DNA of 64,000 nt from Cellulophaga baltica (lineage in GTDB: Bacteria > Bacteroidota > Bacteroidia > Flavobacteriales > Flavobacteriaceae): NCBI RefSeq assembly GCF_900102165.1, contig NZ_FNBD01000002.1, positions 1 to 64,000 on the forward strand. Direction: 5' to 3'. Positions within the stretch are counted from its first letter, which is position 1. Each line of letters begins with the position of its first letter. The translations under genes and the position numbers were made by a program. Below the pieces are notes generated by a model. The model was not told the DNA's origin and did not search any database. It saw only the letters and a program-made list of their open reading frames with translations. Positions 26,886-35,091 of this stretch are shown here, piece by piece.

Positions 26886-28874
26886 ATGAATAATACTCTA
26901 AAAAAACCTATTGTCTCCAGCATTGATAATTCCTTGAGTCCATTTGTTCAACTAAAAAATATCAATCTAACAGATTGTCAATGGACCAGTGGATTTTGGG
27001 CTGAAAAGTTTAAAACCTGTGAAGAGGTGATGGTTCCCTACATGGGTGAGGTCTTGTGTGGTGATATTGGTCACGCCTTAAATAATTTTAAGATTGCTGC
27101 TGGAGAAAAGGAAGGAGAACATAAAGGTATGTTCTGGCATGATGGTGATTTTTACAAGTTCATAGAAGCCAAAATTTATGTTTACGCACAAAATAAAAAC
27201 AGTAAAATTCTTGAAGAAATAGATAACTATATAAACATCATAAGCAAAGCGCAAGAAGCTGATGGCTATTTGCAAACCCAAATTCAATTACGTCCTGAGG
27301 TAGACCGTTACGAGAATCGTAAATATCATGAAATGTACAATACAGGTCACTTATTAATTACAGCTTGCGTGCATTATAGAGTAACAGGGCAACGTAATTT
27401 TTTGGACATTGCCATCAAGCATGCTACCCTATTGCATACCATTTTTATGCCTGAAACTAAACATTATGGCAGGTTTGGTTTTAATCAGACTCAGATAATG
27501 GGATTGGTAGAATTGTATAGAACAACTGACGATAAAAAGTATCTAGAATTAGCCGAACGCTTTATAAATAATAGAGGGAAATATGCGGTAGAACATACAG
27601 ATACAACTATTGGATACCCTATTGGAGATATGGTACAAGAACGCACTCCATTAAGAGAATCTAGTGAGGCTGTTGGTCATGCTGTGCTAGCATTATATTA
27701 TTATGCCGGCGCTGCAGATGTAGCTTCGGAAACTGGAGAAAAAGAATTGATTGATGCTTTAGATCGTCTTTGGGTAAATGTCACTCAGAAAAAAATGTAC
27801 CTTACTGGTGCTGTAGGGCAAGCGCATTACGGCGCTTCTACAAATCTGGATATGATTGAAGAAGGCTTCATCAATGAATATATGATGCCAAATATGACTG
27901 CCTATAATGAAACGTGTGCCAATATCTGTAATGCTATGTTCAGTTATAGAATGTTAGGACTCCATGGCGAGTCTAAATATGCAGACATTATGGAACTTGT
28001 ACTATATAACAGTGCACTTTCAGGCATTAGCATTAAAGGCGACTCTTATTTTTATGCTAATCCGCTACGAATGCTTAACAACACAAGAGATTACCATGCA
28101 CATGAAAATGTTACAGAAACACCAAATAGAGAACCTTATTTAAGTTGTTTTTGTTGTCCGCCTAACTTAGTACGTACTATTGCACAAGTTTCTGGATGGA
28201 CGTATAGTATCGCCAAAAATGGTATTGCTATAAATTTATTTGGCAGTAGTGTATTAAAAACAAAATTAGCAGATGAGTCAAGTCTAATTATGCACCAAGA
28301 TACAGAATACCCTTGGAAAGGTTTGGTTAAATTAACCATTGAAGAATGTAAGGAAACCGCCTTCGATATAATGATCCGCATTCCGTCTTGGGCTATAGAC
28401 GCAAAAATTATGGTAAACGGATCTGAAACGGATGTAGCCGTAACCGCGGGAAAATATGCTACTATCAATCGCATTTGGAAAAAAGGCGATACTGTCGTAT
28501 TAGACATGCCCATGGAAATTCAAATAATAGAAGGTCATCCAAGAATTGAAGAAATTAGAAATCAAATTGCGGTAAAAAGAGGCCCTATTGTATACTGTAT
28601 AGAATCTCCAGATTTACCTAAGCATACGAACATTTTAGAGGTCTATTTTGATAAAAAACAACCTCTAGTAGCGAAGCACCAGCCTGACTTTTTAGGTGGT
28701 GTAACTACCTTAGAAGGCGAATTATTAGTGCGAAAAGATAAAAGTGAAAGTATGTATAGAACAGTTCAAACACCTGAATTTGAAACGTACAAAACACAGC
28801 TAGTTCCTTATTTTGCCTGGAGTAATAGAGGGCAGGCAGAAATGACGGTTTTTATGCCCGTAGTCTGGGAGTAA
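26886..28874 (+). CDS. GH127-like (DUF1680) glycosidase, cytoplasmic-type paralogue
   Basis: A 662-residue protein nearly colinear with the lipoprotein GH127 at 21663 and alike in most positions, for example TGAVGQAHYGAST and RTPLRES(D/S)EAVGHAVLA. The catalytic zinc site is kept: AYNETCANICN and CFCCPPNLVRT. It differs by having no signal peptide: the start is the polar MNNTLKKPIVSSIDNSLSP. It is therefore predicted to be cytosolic and could split oligosaccharides that have been imported by the adjacent transporters. It is the last gene of the operon before a terminator. The pair looks like a local duplication followed by change of location. Confidence 0.83.
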   Translation: MNNTLKKPIVSSIDNSLSPFVQLKNINLTDCQWTSGFWAEKFKTCEEVMVPYMGEVLCGDIGHALNNFKIAAGEKEGEHKGMFWHDGDFYKFIEAKIYVYAQNKNSKILEEIDNYINIISKAQEADGYLQTQIQLRPEVDRYENRKYHEMYNTGHLLITACVHYRVTGQRNFLDIAIKHATLLHTIFMPETKHYGRFGFNQTQIMGLVELYRTTDDKKYLELAERFINNRGKYAVEHTDTTIGYPIGDMVQERTPLRESSEAVGHAVLALYYYAGAADVASETGEKELIDALDRLWVNVTQKKMYLTGAVGQAHYGASTNLDMIEEGFINEYMMPNMTAYNETCANICNAMFSYRMLGLHGESKYADIMELVLYNSALSGISIKGDSYFYANPLRMLNNTRDYHAHENVTETPNREPYLSCFCCPPNLVRTIAQVSGWTYSIAKNGIAINLFGSSVLKTKLADESSLIMHQDTEYPWKGLVKLTIEECKETAFDIMIRIPSWAIDAKIMVNGSETDVAVTAGKYATINRIWKKGDTVVLDMPMEIQIIEGHPRIEEIRNQIAVKRGPIVYCIESPDLPKHTNILEVYFDKKQPLVAKHQPDFLGGVTTLEGELLVRKDKSESMYRTVQTPEFETYKTQLVPYFAWSNRGQAEMTVFMPVVWE

Positions 28875-28898
28875 AAGCTTGCACTATCTTTTATAAAA

Positions 28899-28935
28899 AA
28901 CCCACTATAACTTAATTGCTATAGTGGGTTTTTGC
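28899..28935. terminator. Bidirectional terminator between convergent genes
   Basis: AAACCCACTATA and TATAGTGGGTTT pair around a 9-11-base loop, with A/T tracts on both sides. It lies between the convergent second GH127 gene and the iorB-like gene. Confidence 0.85.
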
Positions 28936-28960
28936 TTCTTTAAGTTCTGATCGATCTATA

Positions 28961-31147
28961 TTACACCAACTTATAATCCATTAAAGGTAAATTCTTATAC
29001 CTTTTTCCTGAAGCTTTAAAAATAGCATTTACTATTGCTGGTGCAATTACAGGAACACCCGGCTCCCCTACTCCAGTTGGTCTCTCACTATTTTCTACAA
29101 TTTCCACATGAATATTTGGCACTTGTGGCATTCGTATCATTTGATAATCATGAAAATTGCTTTGCTCAATAGCTCCGTCTTTAGCCGTAATTTTACCATA
29201 AAAAGCTAAGGACATTCCGAAAATTGCAGCGCCTTCCATTTGAGCCGTAATCGTATTCTTATTTACAGCTAGACCACAGTCAATCACAGAGTGTATATTA
29301 TGCACTTTTACTTTATCATTGATAACAGAAACTTCCACTACAGAGGCTACATAGGATAAAAAACTATAATGTACCGCTAATCCCATAGCATGACCTTCTG
29401 GTAACTCTTTACCCCATTCAGCATTTTTAGCTGCCGTTTTTAAAACATGCTTTAATCGGGCCGTATCATATTTATAATCGTTTTGAGTCTCTTCTATTCG
29501 GTCACTACCAATAAGATTTAGTCTAAATTCTAAAGGATCTATACCTGCTTCATGCGCTAGTTCATCTGCAAATACATTGATAGCAAAGCCATGCGGTATA
29601 TTTATCACAGAACGCAACCATCCTATTCTAACATGCGCTGGGGCCTTTCCTGTTTCAAATTGCATATTTGGAATTTCAAAAGGCACATTGGCAGCACTTG
29701 CGGCCTCCCAAGATGCCGGCTCATCTGCACCGGGACTAAAAGTAGACCCAATAGAAGGAAATGCAAAACGATGCAACCAACCCGTAACTTTTCCGTTTTC
29801 ATCTAAGCCTCCTTTCATGTATTGTGATGCCACTGTATGATAATAGCTGTGTTGAATATCATCTTCACGGGTCCAAACTACCTGAACAGGAGCATTTATT
29901 GCTTTAGATATTGCTGCAGCTTCAACCACATAATCAGGTTTAGATTTTCTTCCAAAACCGCCTCCTAAAAAAGTAACATTAACTGTTACATTATCTTCGG
30001 AAATTTCTAAAAAATCACTTACCTCTGTTCGGGTACGTTGCGGTTCCTGTGCAGGCGCCCAAATCTCACAGCTACCTTCTGTAACCCAAGCCACAGCATT
30101 TGGCACCTCCATAGGAGCATGTACCAAATGTGGTAATTGATAGGAACTCTCAATTGTTTTAGAAGCCTTTTCAAATGCTTGATCCACATCTCCAAGACTT
30201 TTTACGACAGCACCCTTTTTATGAACATTTGCCGTAATCTCTTCCATATATTTTTCAGAATCGTAGGCTTTATTATCACCTAAATCCCATACTACTTCTA
30301 ATGCATCTCTTCCTTTAAATGCTGCCCATGTATTAGTTGCAACTACAGCAACACCTCCTAAGGGTCCAAAAGGTTTAATTATCATCGGAATTTCCACCAC
30401 ATCTATAACCCCTGCAATTTTTAAAGCAGCTGTTTTATCAAAAGAAACCACTTTTCCAAAAGCTACTGGACATCTCTTAACTGCCGCAAATTTCATTCCT
30501 TCCAATCTGGCATCCAAACCAAATACAGCACTACCGTTTGCTAGATTTTTCACATCTTTACTGGTTAGATATTTGCCTATATATTTAAAATCTTTCGGAT
30601 CTTTCAACTGTACCTCTTCCGGAACCTCCAAGGTTTTTGCAATTTCCACCAAATCTCCAAAAGCAATTTTATCGCCTTGAGTATTAAAGATAAAATGATT
30701 TTCTGCATGACAGTCTTCTGCGGCTATTTCCCATTTTTTAGCTGCTGCTGCAATCAGTACGGCTTTTGTTGCCGCTCCGATTTTTCGCATTTCTTCATAT
30801 AGGAGTCGGACACTTTTAGAACCATCTGTATTTTGGTCACCATAATTTACATCACCAACAGCCTGAGAGATACGAACTCTATCCCAATCAGCTTCCATCT
30901 CATCTGCAATCACAGACGTTAAAGAAGTACGTACTCCCTGCCCCATTTCTGATCTAGAAGCTACTAAAATTAAAGAACCATCAGAATTTAATTGAACAAA
31001 TAAATTTGGATTAAACGCGATAAGTTCTTTTGTTTCTACAGAACAACTATTAAAGAGACTTGCGCCTGAGGCTATAATTAACCCTCCAGAAGCCAATCCA
31101 ATGCCTTTAATGAAACTTCTACGGCTTACATTTTGTACATCTTTCAT
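28961..31147 (-). CDS. Molybdenum hydroxylase large subunit (IorB/aldehyde oxidase type)
   Basis: A 728-residue periplasmic protein with a twin-arginine signal (SRRSFIKGIGLASGG) that also holds a Cys in SLFNSCS, perhaps lipid-modified. It belongs to the xanthine dehydrogenase molybdopterin-binding family, in the isoquinoline 1-oxidoreductase beta/aldehyde dehydrogenase group. Visible are the SRSEMGQGVRTSL motif, VNVTFLGGGFGRKSKPDYV, the moco segment and the GVGEPGVPVIAPAIVNAIF end, where the glutamate is catalytic. It starts 2 bp after the small subunit and forms an operon with it. Members oxidise aldehydes or N-heterocycles. Its substrate is unknown, and its position within the carrageenan locus makes an aldehyde sugar possible. 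Confidence 0.88.
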   Translation of the reverse strand: MKDVQNVSRRSFIKGIGLASGGLIIASGASLFNSCSVETKELIAFNPNLFVQLNSDGSLILVASRSEMGQGVRTSLTSVIADEMEADWDRVRISQAVGDVNYGDQNTDGSKSVRLLYEEMRKIGAATKAVLIAAAAKKWEIAAEDCHAENHFIFNTQGDKIAFGDLVEIAKTLEVPEEVQLKDPKDFKYIGKYLTSKDVKNLANGSAVFGLDARLEGMKFAAVKRCPVAFGKVVSFDKTAALKIAGVIDVVEIPMIIKPFGPLGGVAVVATNTWAAFKGRDALEVVWDLGDNKAYDSEKYMEEITANVHKKGAVVKSLGDVDQAFEKASKTIESSYQLPHLVHAPMEVPNAVAWVTEGSCEIWAPAQEPQRTRTEVSDFLEISEDNVTVNVTFLGGGFGRKSKPDYVVEAAAISKAINAPVQVVWTREDDIQHSYYHTVASQYMKGGLDENGKVTGWLHRFAFPSIGSTFSPGADEPASWEAASAANVPFEIPNMQFETGKAPAHVRIGWLRSVINIPHGFAINVFADELAHEAGIDPLEFRLNLIGSDRIEETQNDYKYDTARLKHVLKTAAKNAEWGKELPEGHAMGLAVHYSFLSYVASVVEVSVINDKVKVHNIHSVIDCGLAVNKNTITAQMEGAAIFGMSLAFYGKITAKDGAIEQSNFHDYQMIRMPQVPNIHVEIVENSERPTGVGEPGVPVIAPAIVNAIFKASGKRYKNLPLMDYKLV

Positions 31148-31149
31148 AC

Positions 31150-31608
31150 CTATCCTTTATTTTTTAATTCTACAGAATGATTAATCGCATTTTTAATCCT
31201 TTGATAGGTGCCACATCTACAAATATTTCTCCCCATGGCATTATGAATATCTTCTTCCGTTGGATTTGCTTTTGAAGTTAATAATGCCGTTGCGGTAATT
31301 AACTGTCCTGATTGACAGAAACCGCATTGTGGTACATTAAATTTCTCCCAAGATTTTTGAAGACGTTGTAAATTTTCTTGTTCGCCTTCTACCGTAATCA
31401 ATTCTTTACCTACTGCTAGAGACACTGGAAGCTGACAAGAATTAATAGCATTACCATCCATCAACACCATACATGCGCCACACAAACCTTTACCACAACC
31501 AAATTTGGTCCCTGTAAAACCAATAATATCTCGTATAACCCAAAGTAGCGGCATGTCTTCCGCAGCATCTACTTGATGTTCTTTTCCATTAATTTTAAGT
31601 GTAACCAT
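31150..31608 (-). CDS. Molybdenum hydroxylase 2Fe-2S subunit (IorA type)
   Basis: A 152-residue protein with two [2Fe-2S] clusters. The plant-type ferredoxin part has TKFGCGKGLCGACMVLMDG plus a Cys in NSCQLP. The helical part has PQCGFCQSGQLI and GRNICRCGTYQRI. These are the classical eight cysteines of the small subunit of xanthine dehydrogenase-type enzymes, all present. It has no signal peptide of its own and would be exported together with the Tat-signalled large subunit as a complex. It transfers electrons from the molybdenum site, presumably to a cytochrome; none is nearby. First gene of the minus-strand pair. Confidence 0.92.
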   Translation of the reverse strand: MVTLKINGKEHQVDAAEDMPLLWVIRDIIGFTGTKFGCGKGLCGACMVLMDGNAINSCQLPVSLAVGKELITVEGEQENLQRLQKSWEKFNVPQCGFCQSGQLITATALLTSKANPTEEDIHNAMGRNICRCGTYQRIKNAINHSVELKNKG

Positions 31609-31673
31609 ATATCCTTTCGTTAAAACCTATTTTATCTGAACAAATTACGTCAAACATTATAGATAAAAATAAA

Positions 31674-31706
31674 GATTTTTCCCCATTATGGGTACTATTT
31701 TAACCA
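31674..31706 (-). promoter_or_regulatory. AraC-type direct repeat facing iorAB
   Basis: On the minus strand GGTTAAAATA (31705 to 31696) is followed after 21 bp by GGGGAAAAAT (31684 to 31675). Both orientation and a 66-bp distance to the iorA start match the site before the gntP-like gene, suggesting iorAB belongs to the same regulon. Confidence 0.55.
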
Positions 31707-31826
31707 TTATTTGAAGGACTCCCCCTCAATCAAGACAATGTATGATTATAATACCAGGAATTATCTAAGCATTGTAGATGATAAAGGCTTTGAGATGCAC
31801 AACCAAATAATTGCATTAATTTACTA

Positions 31827-31857
31827 GGGTAAGATAGTTTAAGAAGAAGATAAATTA
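31827..31857 (+). promoter_or_regulatory. Weaker AraC-type direct repeat ahead of the second sulfatase operon
   Basis: GGGTAAGATA at 31827 and AGATAAATTA at 31848 keep the 21-bp spacing and face the sulfatase gene, ending 51 bp before its start. The halves match less well than at the rhaT-like gene. Confidence 0.35.
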
Positions 31858-31907
31858 CAAGAAGTACAAGTCCTTTAAATGATTGTACTTTGAGTCCATC
31901 TAATTTT

Positions 31908-33565
31908 ATGAACATGATTAATTATCTGAAAATTTTTATCCTTTTGGCTATTCTGAGTAGTTGTAAAGAACAAGAGGTAAAAAAAGATACAATTAAAAAA
32001 CAACCAAACATTCTTTTTATAGCCATTGATGATTTAAGACCCGAACTAGGAGCCTACGGTTCTGATATTGCTATCTCTCCTAATATTGATGCCTTGGCCG
32101 CTGATGGTTTGCTATTTAACAATGCATACTGTCAGGAAGCTATCTGTAGTCCTTCAAGGGCTAGTGTAATGACAGGAGCACGCCCAGAAACCTTACGTGT
32201 CATTGAAAATTACTCCTATTTCAGGGATCTTAATCCAGCTATAAAAACCTTACCGCAACATTTACGAGCCAATGGCTACGAAACGGTCTATACCGGTAAG
32301 ATATTTCATCCTGGATATACCGATGAAGCATTATCCTGGAGCAGAAAAGCAGACCCTAATAGTATCGCTGTAAGAGCACCAAGAACTCCTGGAGGATTTA
32401 AACTGGTTAAAAACCAAGAACTTTATAAAAATAATAGTGCCGAAATGGCAAAAAAATACGGAAAAGAATCTTTAAAGAGCGGTTTAGGCCGAGGTCCTGC
32501 TTATGAATTTGTAGACCTGCCTGACAATGAATACGAGGATGGCTATAATACAGATTTAGCCATTGCTACGCTAAAAGATATAATTAAAGAAGGAGACAAG
32601 CCTTTCTTTCTAGGCTTGGGTTTTTTAAAACCTCATTTGGATTGGGTAGCTCCAAAAAAATATTGGGATTTGTATGATGAAAAAGATATCAAATTAGCAA
32701 AAGAACCACAGGGCCAAAGGATGGTGCTGAGATGGGATTACATGCTTCTTTTGAATTAAGAGCGCGGGCAAATATTCCGAATGCAGGAGAAATAAACGAC
32801 GCACAAGCCTTAGAACTAAAACACGCCTACTTGACTTGTGTAAGTTATATAGATGCACAAATAGGAAGAATGATTACAGCTTTAGACGAGGCTGGTATCC
32901 GCGACAACACAATTATAGTTCTTTGGAGTGATCACGGATGGCACTTAGGCGATATGGGAATCTGGGGAAAAGCTACCAATTATGAGATAGCAACAAGAGT
33001 ACCTTTAATTGTTTGGTCTCCTGATATGGCAAAAGAACATCGGGGTAAAAAAACAAATGCCTTAGTAGAGCTTGTAGACATGTATCCTACTTTATGCGAT
33101 TTAACTGGGGTTTCTATTCCTGCAACGGTGGAAGGTCAAAGTTTTGCACCCCTATTAAAAAACCCCGACCTACCATGGAAAAAAGCAGCTTTTAGTCAAT
33201 TCCCTACTCCTGCGTTACGTGAATGGGCGGCAAATCCATTATCTCAAGGAATGCGTGAAACCTACTTCGGCCCCTTAATAGAAAAAGTAGAAGAGCGCAT
33301 CATGAATCAACAAGGTGATAAGTGGGATAGAGATTTATTCGAAAATAGGTTGATGGGCTATTCTATGCGTACCCAAGAATACCGTTTTATCGTCTGGAAA
33401 GATTATACACAAATGGATAGCGAGCCTGTTTTTATAGAATTATATAATCATAAAACTGATCCTTCAGAAACAATCAATATAGCGAAGGAAAACCCGGAAT
33501 TAGTGGCTGAGTTGATGCTGCAATTCAACCAAGGATGGCAAAAAAATGAGGCGCAATTAAATTAA
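31908..33565 (+). pseudogene. Iduronate-2-sulfatase-like S1 sulfatase, one-base frameshift
   Basis: The first part (to 32759) has a lipoprotein signal (FILLAILSSCK), the metal-binding IAIDDLRPELGAYG start and the formylglycine motif AICSPSRASVMTGARP (about residue 77). The reading frame then breaks near 32713: inserting one C in the GGCC run gives EPQGPKDGAEMGLHASFELR. This joins the second frame (32732-33565), which supplies WSDHGWHLGDMGIWGK and the C-terminal subdomain. The upstream ATG at 31890 is less likely because the signal begins at 31908. The family resembles iduronate-2-sulfatases; in carrageenan loci such enzymes (S1_7, from memory) remove sulfate from carrageenan oligosaccharides. 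As written the protein lacks its C-terminal half and should be inactive. Confidence 0.82.
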
Positions 33566-33577
33566 GAAACTATCATT

Positions 33578-35062
33578 ATGAGCATTAGAAATATAGTACT
33601 TTTTGTAGTTATAAGCCTACTTACATTTAATAGTTGTAAAGAAAAAGAAAAAAATACCACTGATCTTGCAGAATATAAAACCCCACTAAATCTACCACCA
33701 AATATTCTATTTATATTATGTGACGATTTAGGCTATGCCGATGTAGGTTTTAATGGGTCCACGGATATAACCACTCCAAACCTTGATCAATTAGCTCAAG
33801 ATGGTTCTATTTTAACTTCGGCTTATGTTGCTCATCCTTTCTGCGGACCTAGTAGAGCCGCTTTGCTTACTGGCAGATACCCACATACCATTGGCTCTCA
33901 ATTTAATTTACCTGCCAATGGTGCTTCTACCGGAAAAGGAATTACTGCTCAAGAACAATTTATTAGCGTACCCATGCAAGAAGCTGGTTATTATACAGGC
34001 GCCATTGGCAAATGGCACCTAGGAGAGACAACAGCATATCATCCCAATAATAGGGGATTTGATGATTTCTATGGGTTTCTTGCTGGAGGACATAAATATT
34101 TCCCAGAAGAATACAGACAACAATATAAGCGACAAAAAGAAGCTGGCGCGAAAATTATTAATGATTACGTACTCCCTTTGGAACACAATGGCACTACCCT
34201 TCAAGAAAATGAATATTTAACGGATGCCTTTTCAAGAGAAGCTTCTCGTTTTATACGTGAAGCTAAGAATAAAAATAAACCTTTCTTTTTATACCTAGCT
34301 TATAATGCACCACATGTACCACTGGAAGCTAAAAAGGAGGATCTGGATAAATTTAAACATATTGAAGACAAGGATAGACGAACCTATGCGGCTATGGTTT
34401 ACGCCATAGATCGCGGGGTTGGTAGTATCGTTAAAAATTTAAAGAAAACTGGCCAATTTGAGAATACTTTAATTATTTTTTTAAGTGATAATGGCGGACA
34501 TACGGGTCATGGAGCGAATAACTTTCCGCTTACGGGAAGAAAAGGAGATACCTGGGAAGGTGGTTATCGAGTACCTATGTTTTTTCACTGGCCTAACAAG
34601 GTTCCTAAAGGGCAAAAGTTTGATTTCCCTGTTTCTTCCTTAGATTTTTATCCTACATTAAACTATTTAGCCGGAGCAACTATACCTGAAAACAAAATTC
34701 TAGATGGTAAAAATATTTGGGAGGCATTTACTTCCAATCAAAATCCACATGACAAGGAGACACTTTTTGCCATGCGCCATCGTGAAGGCTATACTGATGT
34801 TGCTGCTAGACAAAACGATTGGAAAGCTGTAAAAGTCCATCAAGAACCTTGGAAACTTTATAATATTACGAATGACATCAGCGAAAAGACAGACTTAAGT
34901 ACTGAACAACCAGCAATCTTAGAAAAACTAGTTACGGAGACCGAGAATTGGAGCAAAACACACACAGAGCCCTTATGGTTTGATCCATTGTATTTAGAGC
35001 AAATGTGGAACGATAGTACCATGGCAACATTTAATCAAACTTTTAAAATATCACAAGACTAA
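33578..35062 (+). CDS. Family S1 sulfatase, lipoprotein
   Basis: A 494-residue protein with a lipoprotein signal (ISLLTFNSCKEKE, Cys at about residue 19). Sulfatase marks are FILCDDLGYADVGFNG (metal aspartates), PFCGPSRAALLTGRYP (formylglycine Cys, about residue 89), AIGKWHLGE and FLSDNGGHTGHG. It is predicted to act on the periplasmic side. It starts 13 bp after the frameshifted sulfatase and precedes the FG-GAP gene by 30 bp, so the three are likely co-transcribed. It would take off a sulfate group from an oligosaccharide. The sulfate position is unknown. It is similar in motif layout to the sulfatase at 20226 but clearly not a recent duplicate. Confidence 0.9.
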   Translation: MSIRNIVLFVVISLLTFNSCKEKEKNTTDLAEYKTPLNLPPNILFILCDDLGYADVGFNGSTDITTPNLDQLAQDGSILTSAYVAHPFCGPSRAALLTGRYPHTIGSQFNLPANGASTGKGITAQEQFISVPMQEAGYYTGAIGKWHLGETTAYHPNNRGFDDFYGFLAGGHKYFPEEYRQQYKRQKEAGAKIINDYVLPLEHNGTTLQENEYLTDAFSREASRFIREAKNKNKPFFLYLAYNAPHVPLEAKKEDLDKFKHIEDKDRRTYAAMVYAIDRGVGSIVKNLKKTGQFENTLIIFLSDNGGHTGHGANNFPLTGRKGDTWEGGYRVPMFFHWPNKVPKGQKFDFPVSSLDFYPTLNYLAGATIPENKILDGKNIWEAFTSNQNPHDKETLFAMRHREGYTDVAARQNDWKAVKVHQEPWKLYNITNDISEKTDLSTEQPAILEKLVTETENWSKTHTEPLWFDPLYLEQMWNDSTMATFNQTFKISQD

Positions 35063-35091
35063 GGATCCTAAATCCTCTAAAAATAAAATCT

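Noticed and set aside
21663-28874. Arabinan utilisation through GH127 arabinofuranosidases
   Set aside because: No arabinose isomerase, kinase or other arabinan enzymes are present, while sulfatases and anhydrogalactose enzymes surround both genes.
31730-31915. 61-codon minus-strand frame between iorA and the sulfatase
   Set aside because: It overlaps the sulfatase start and the regulatory region and lacks protein character.
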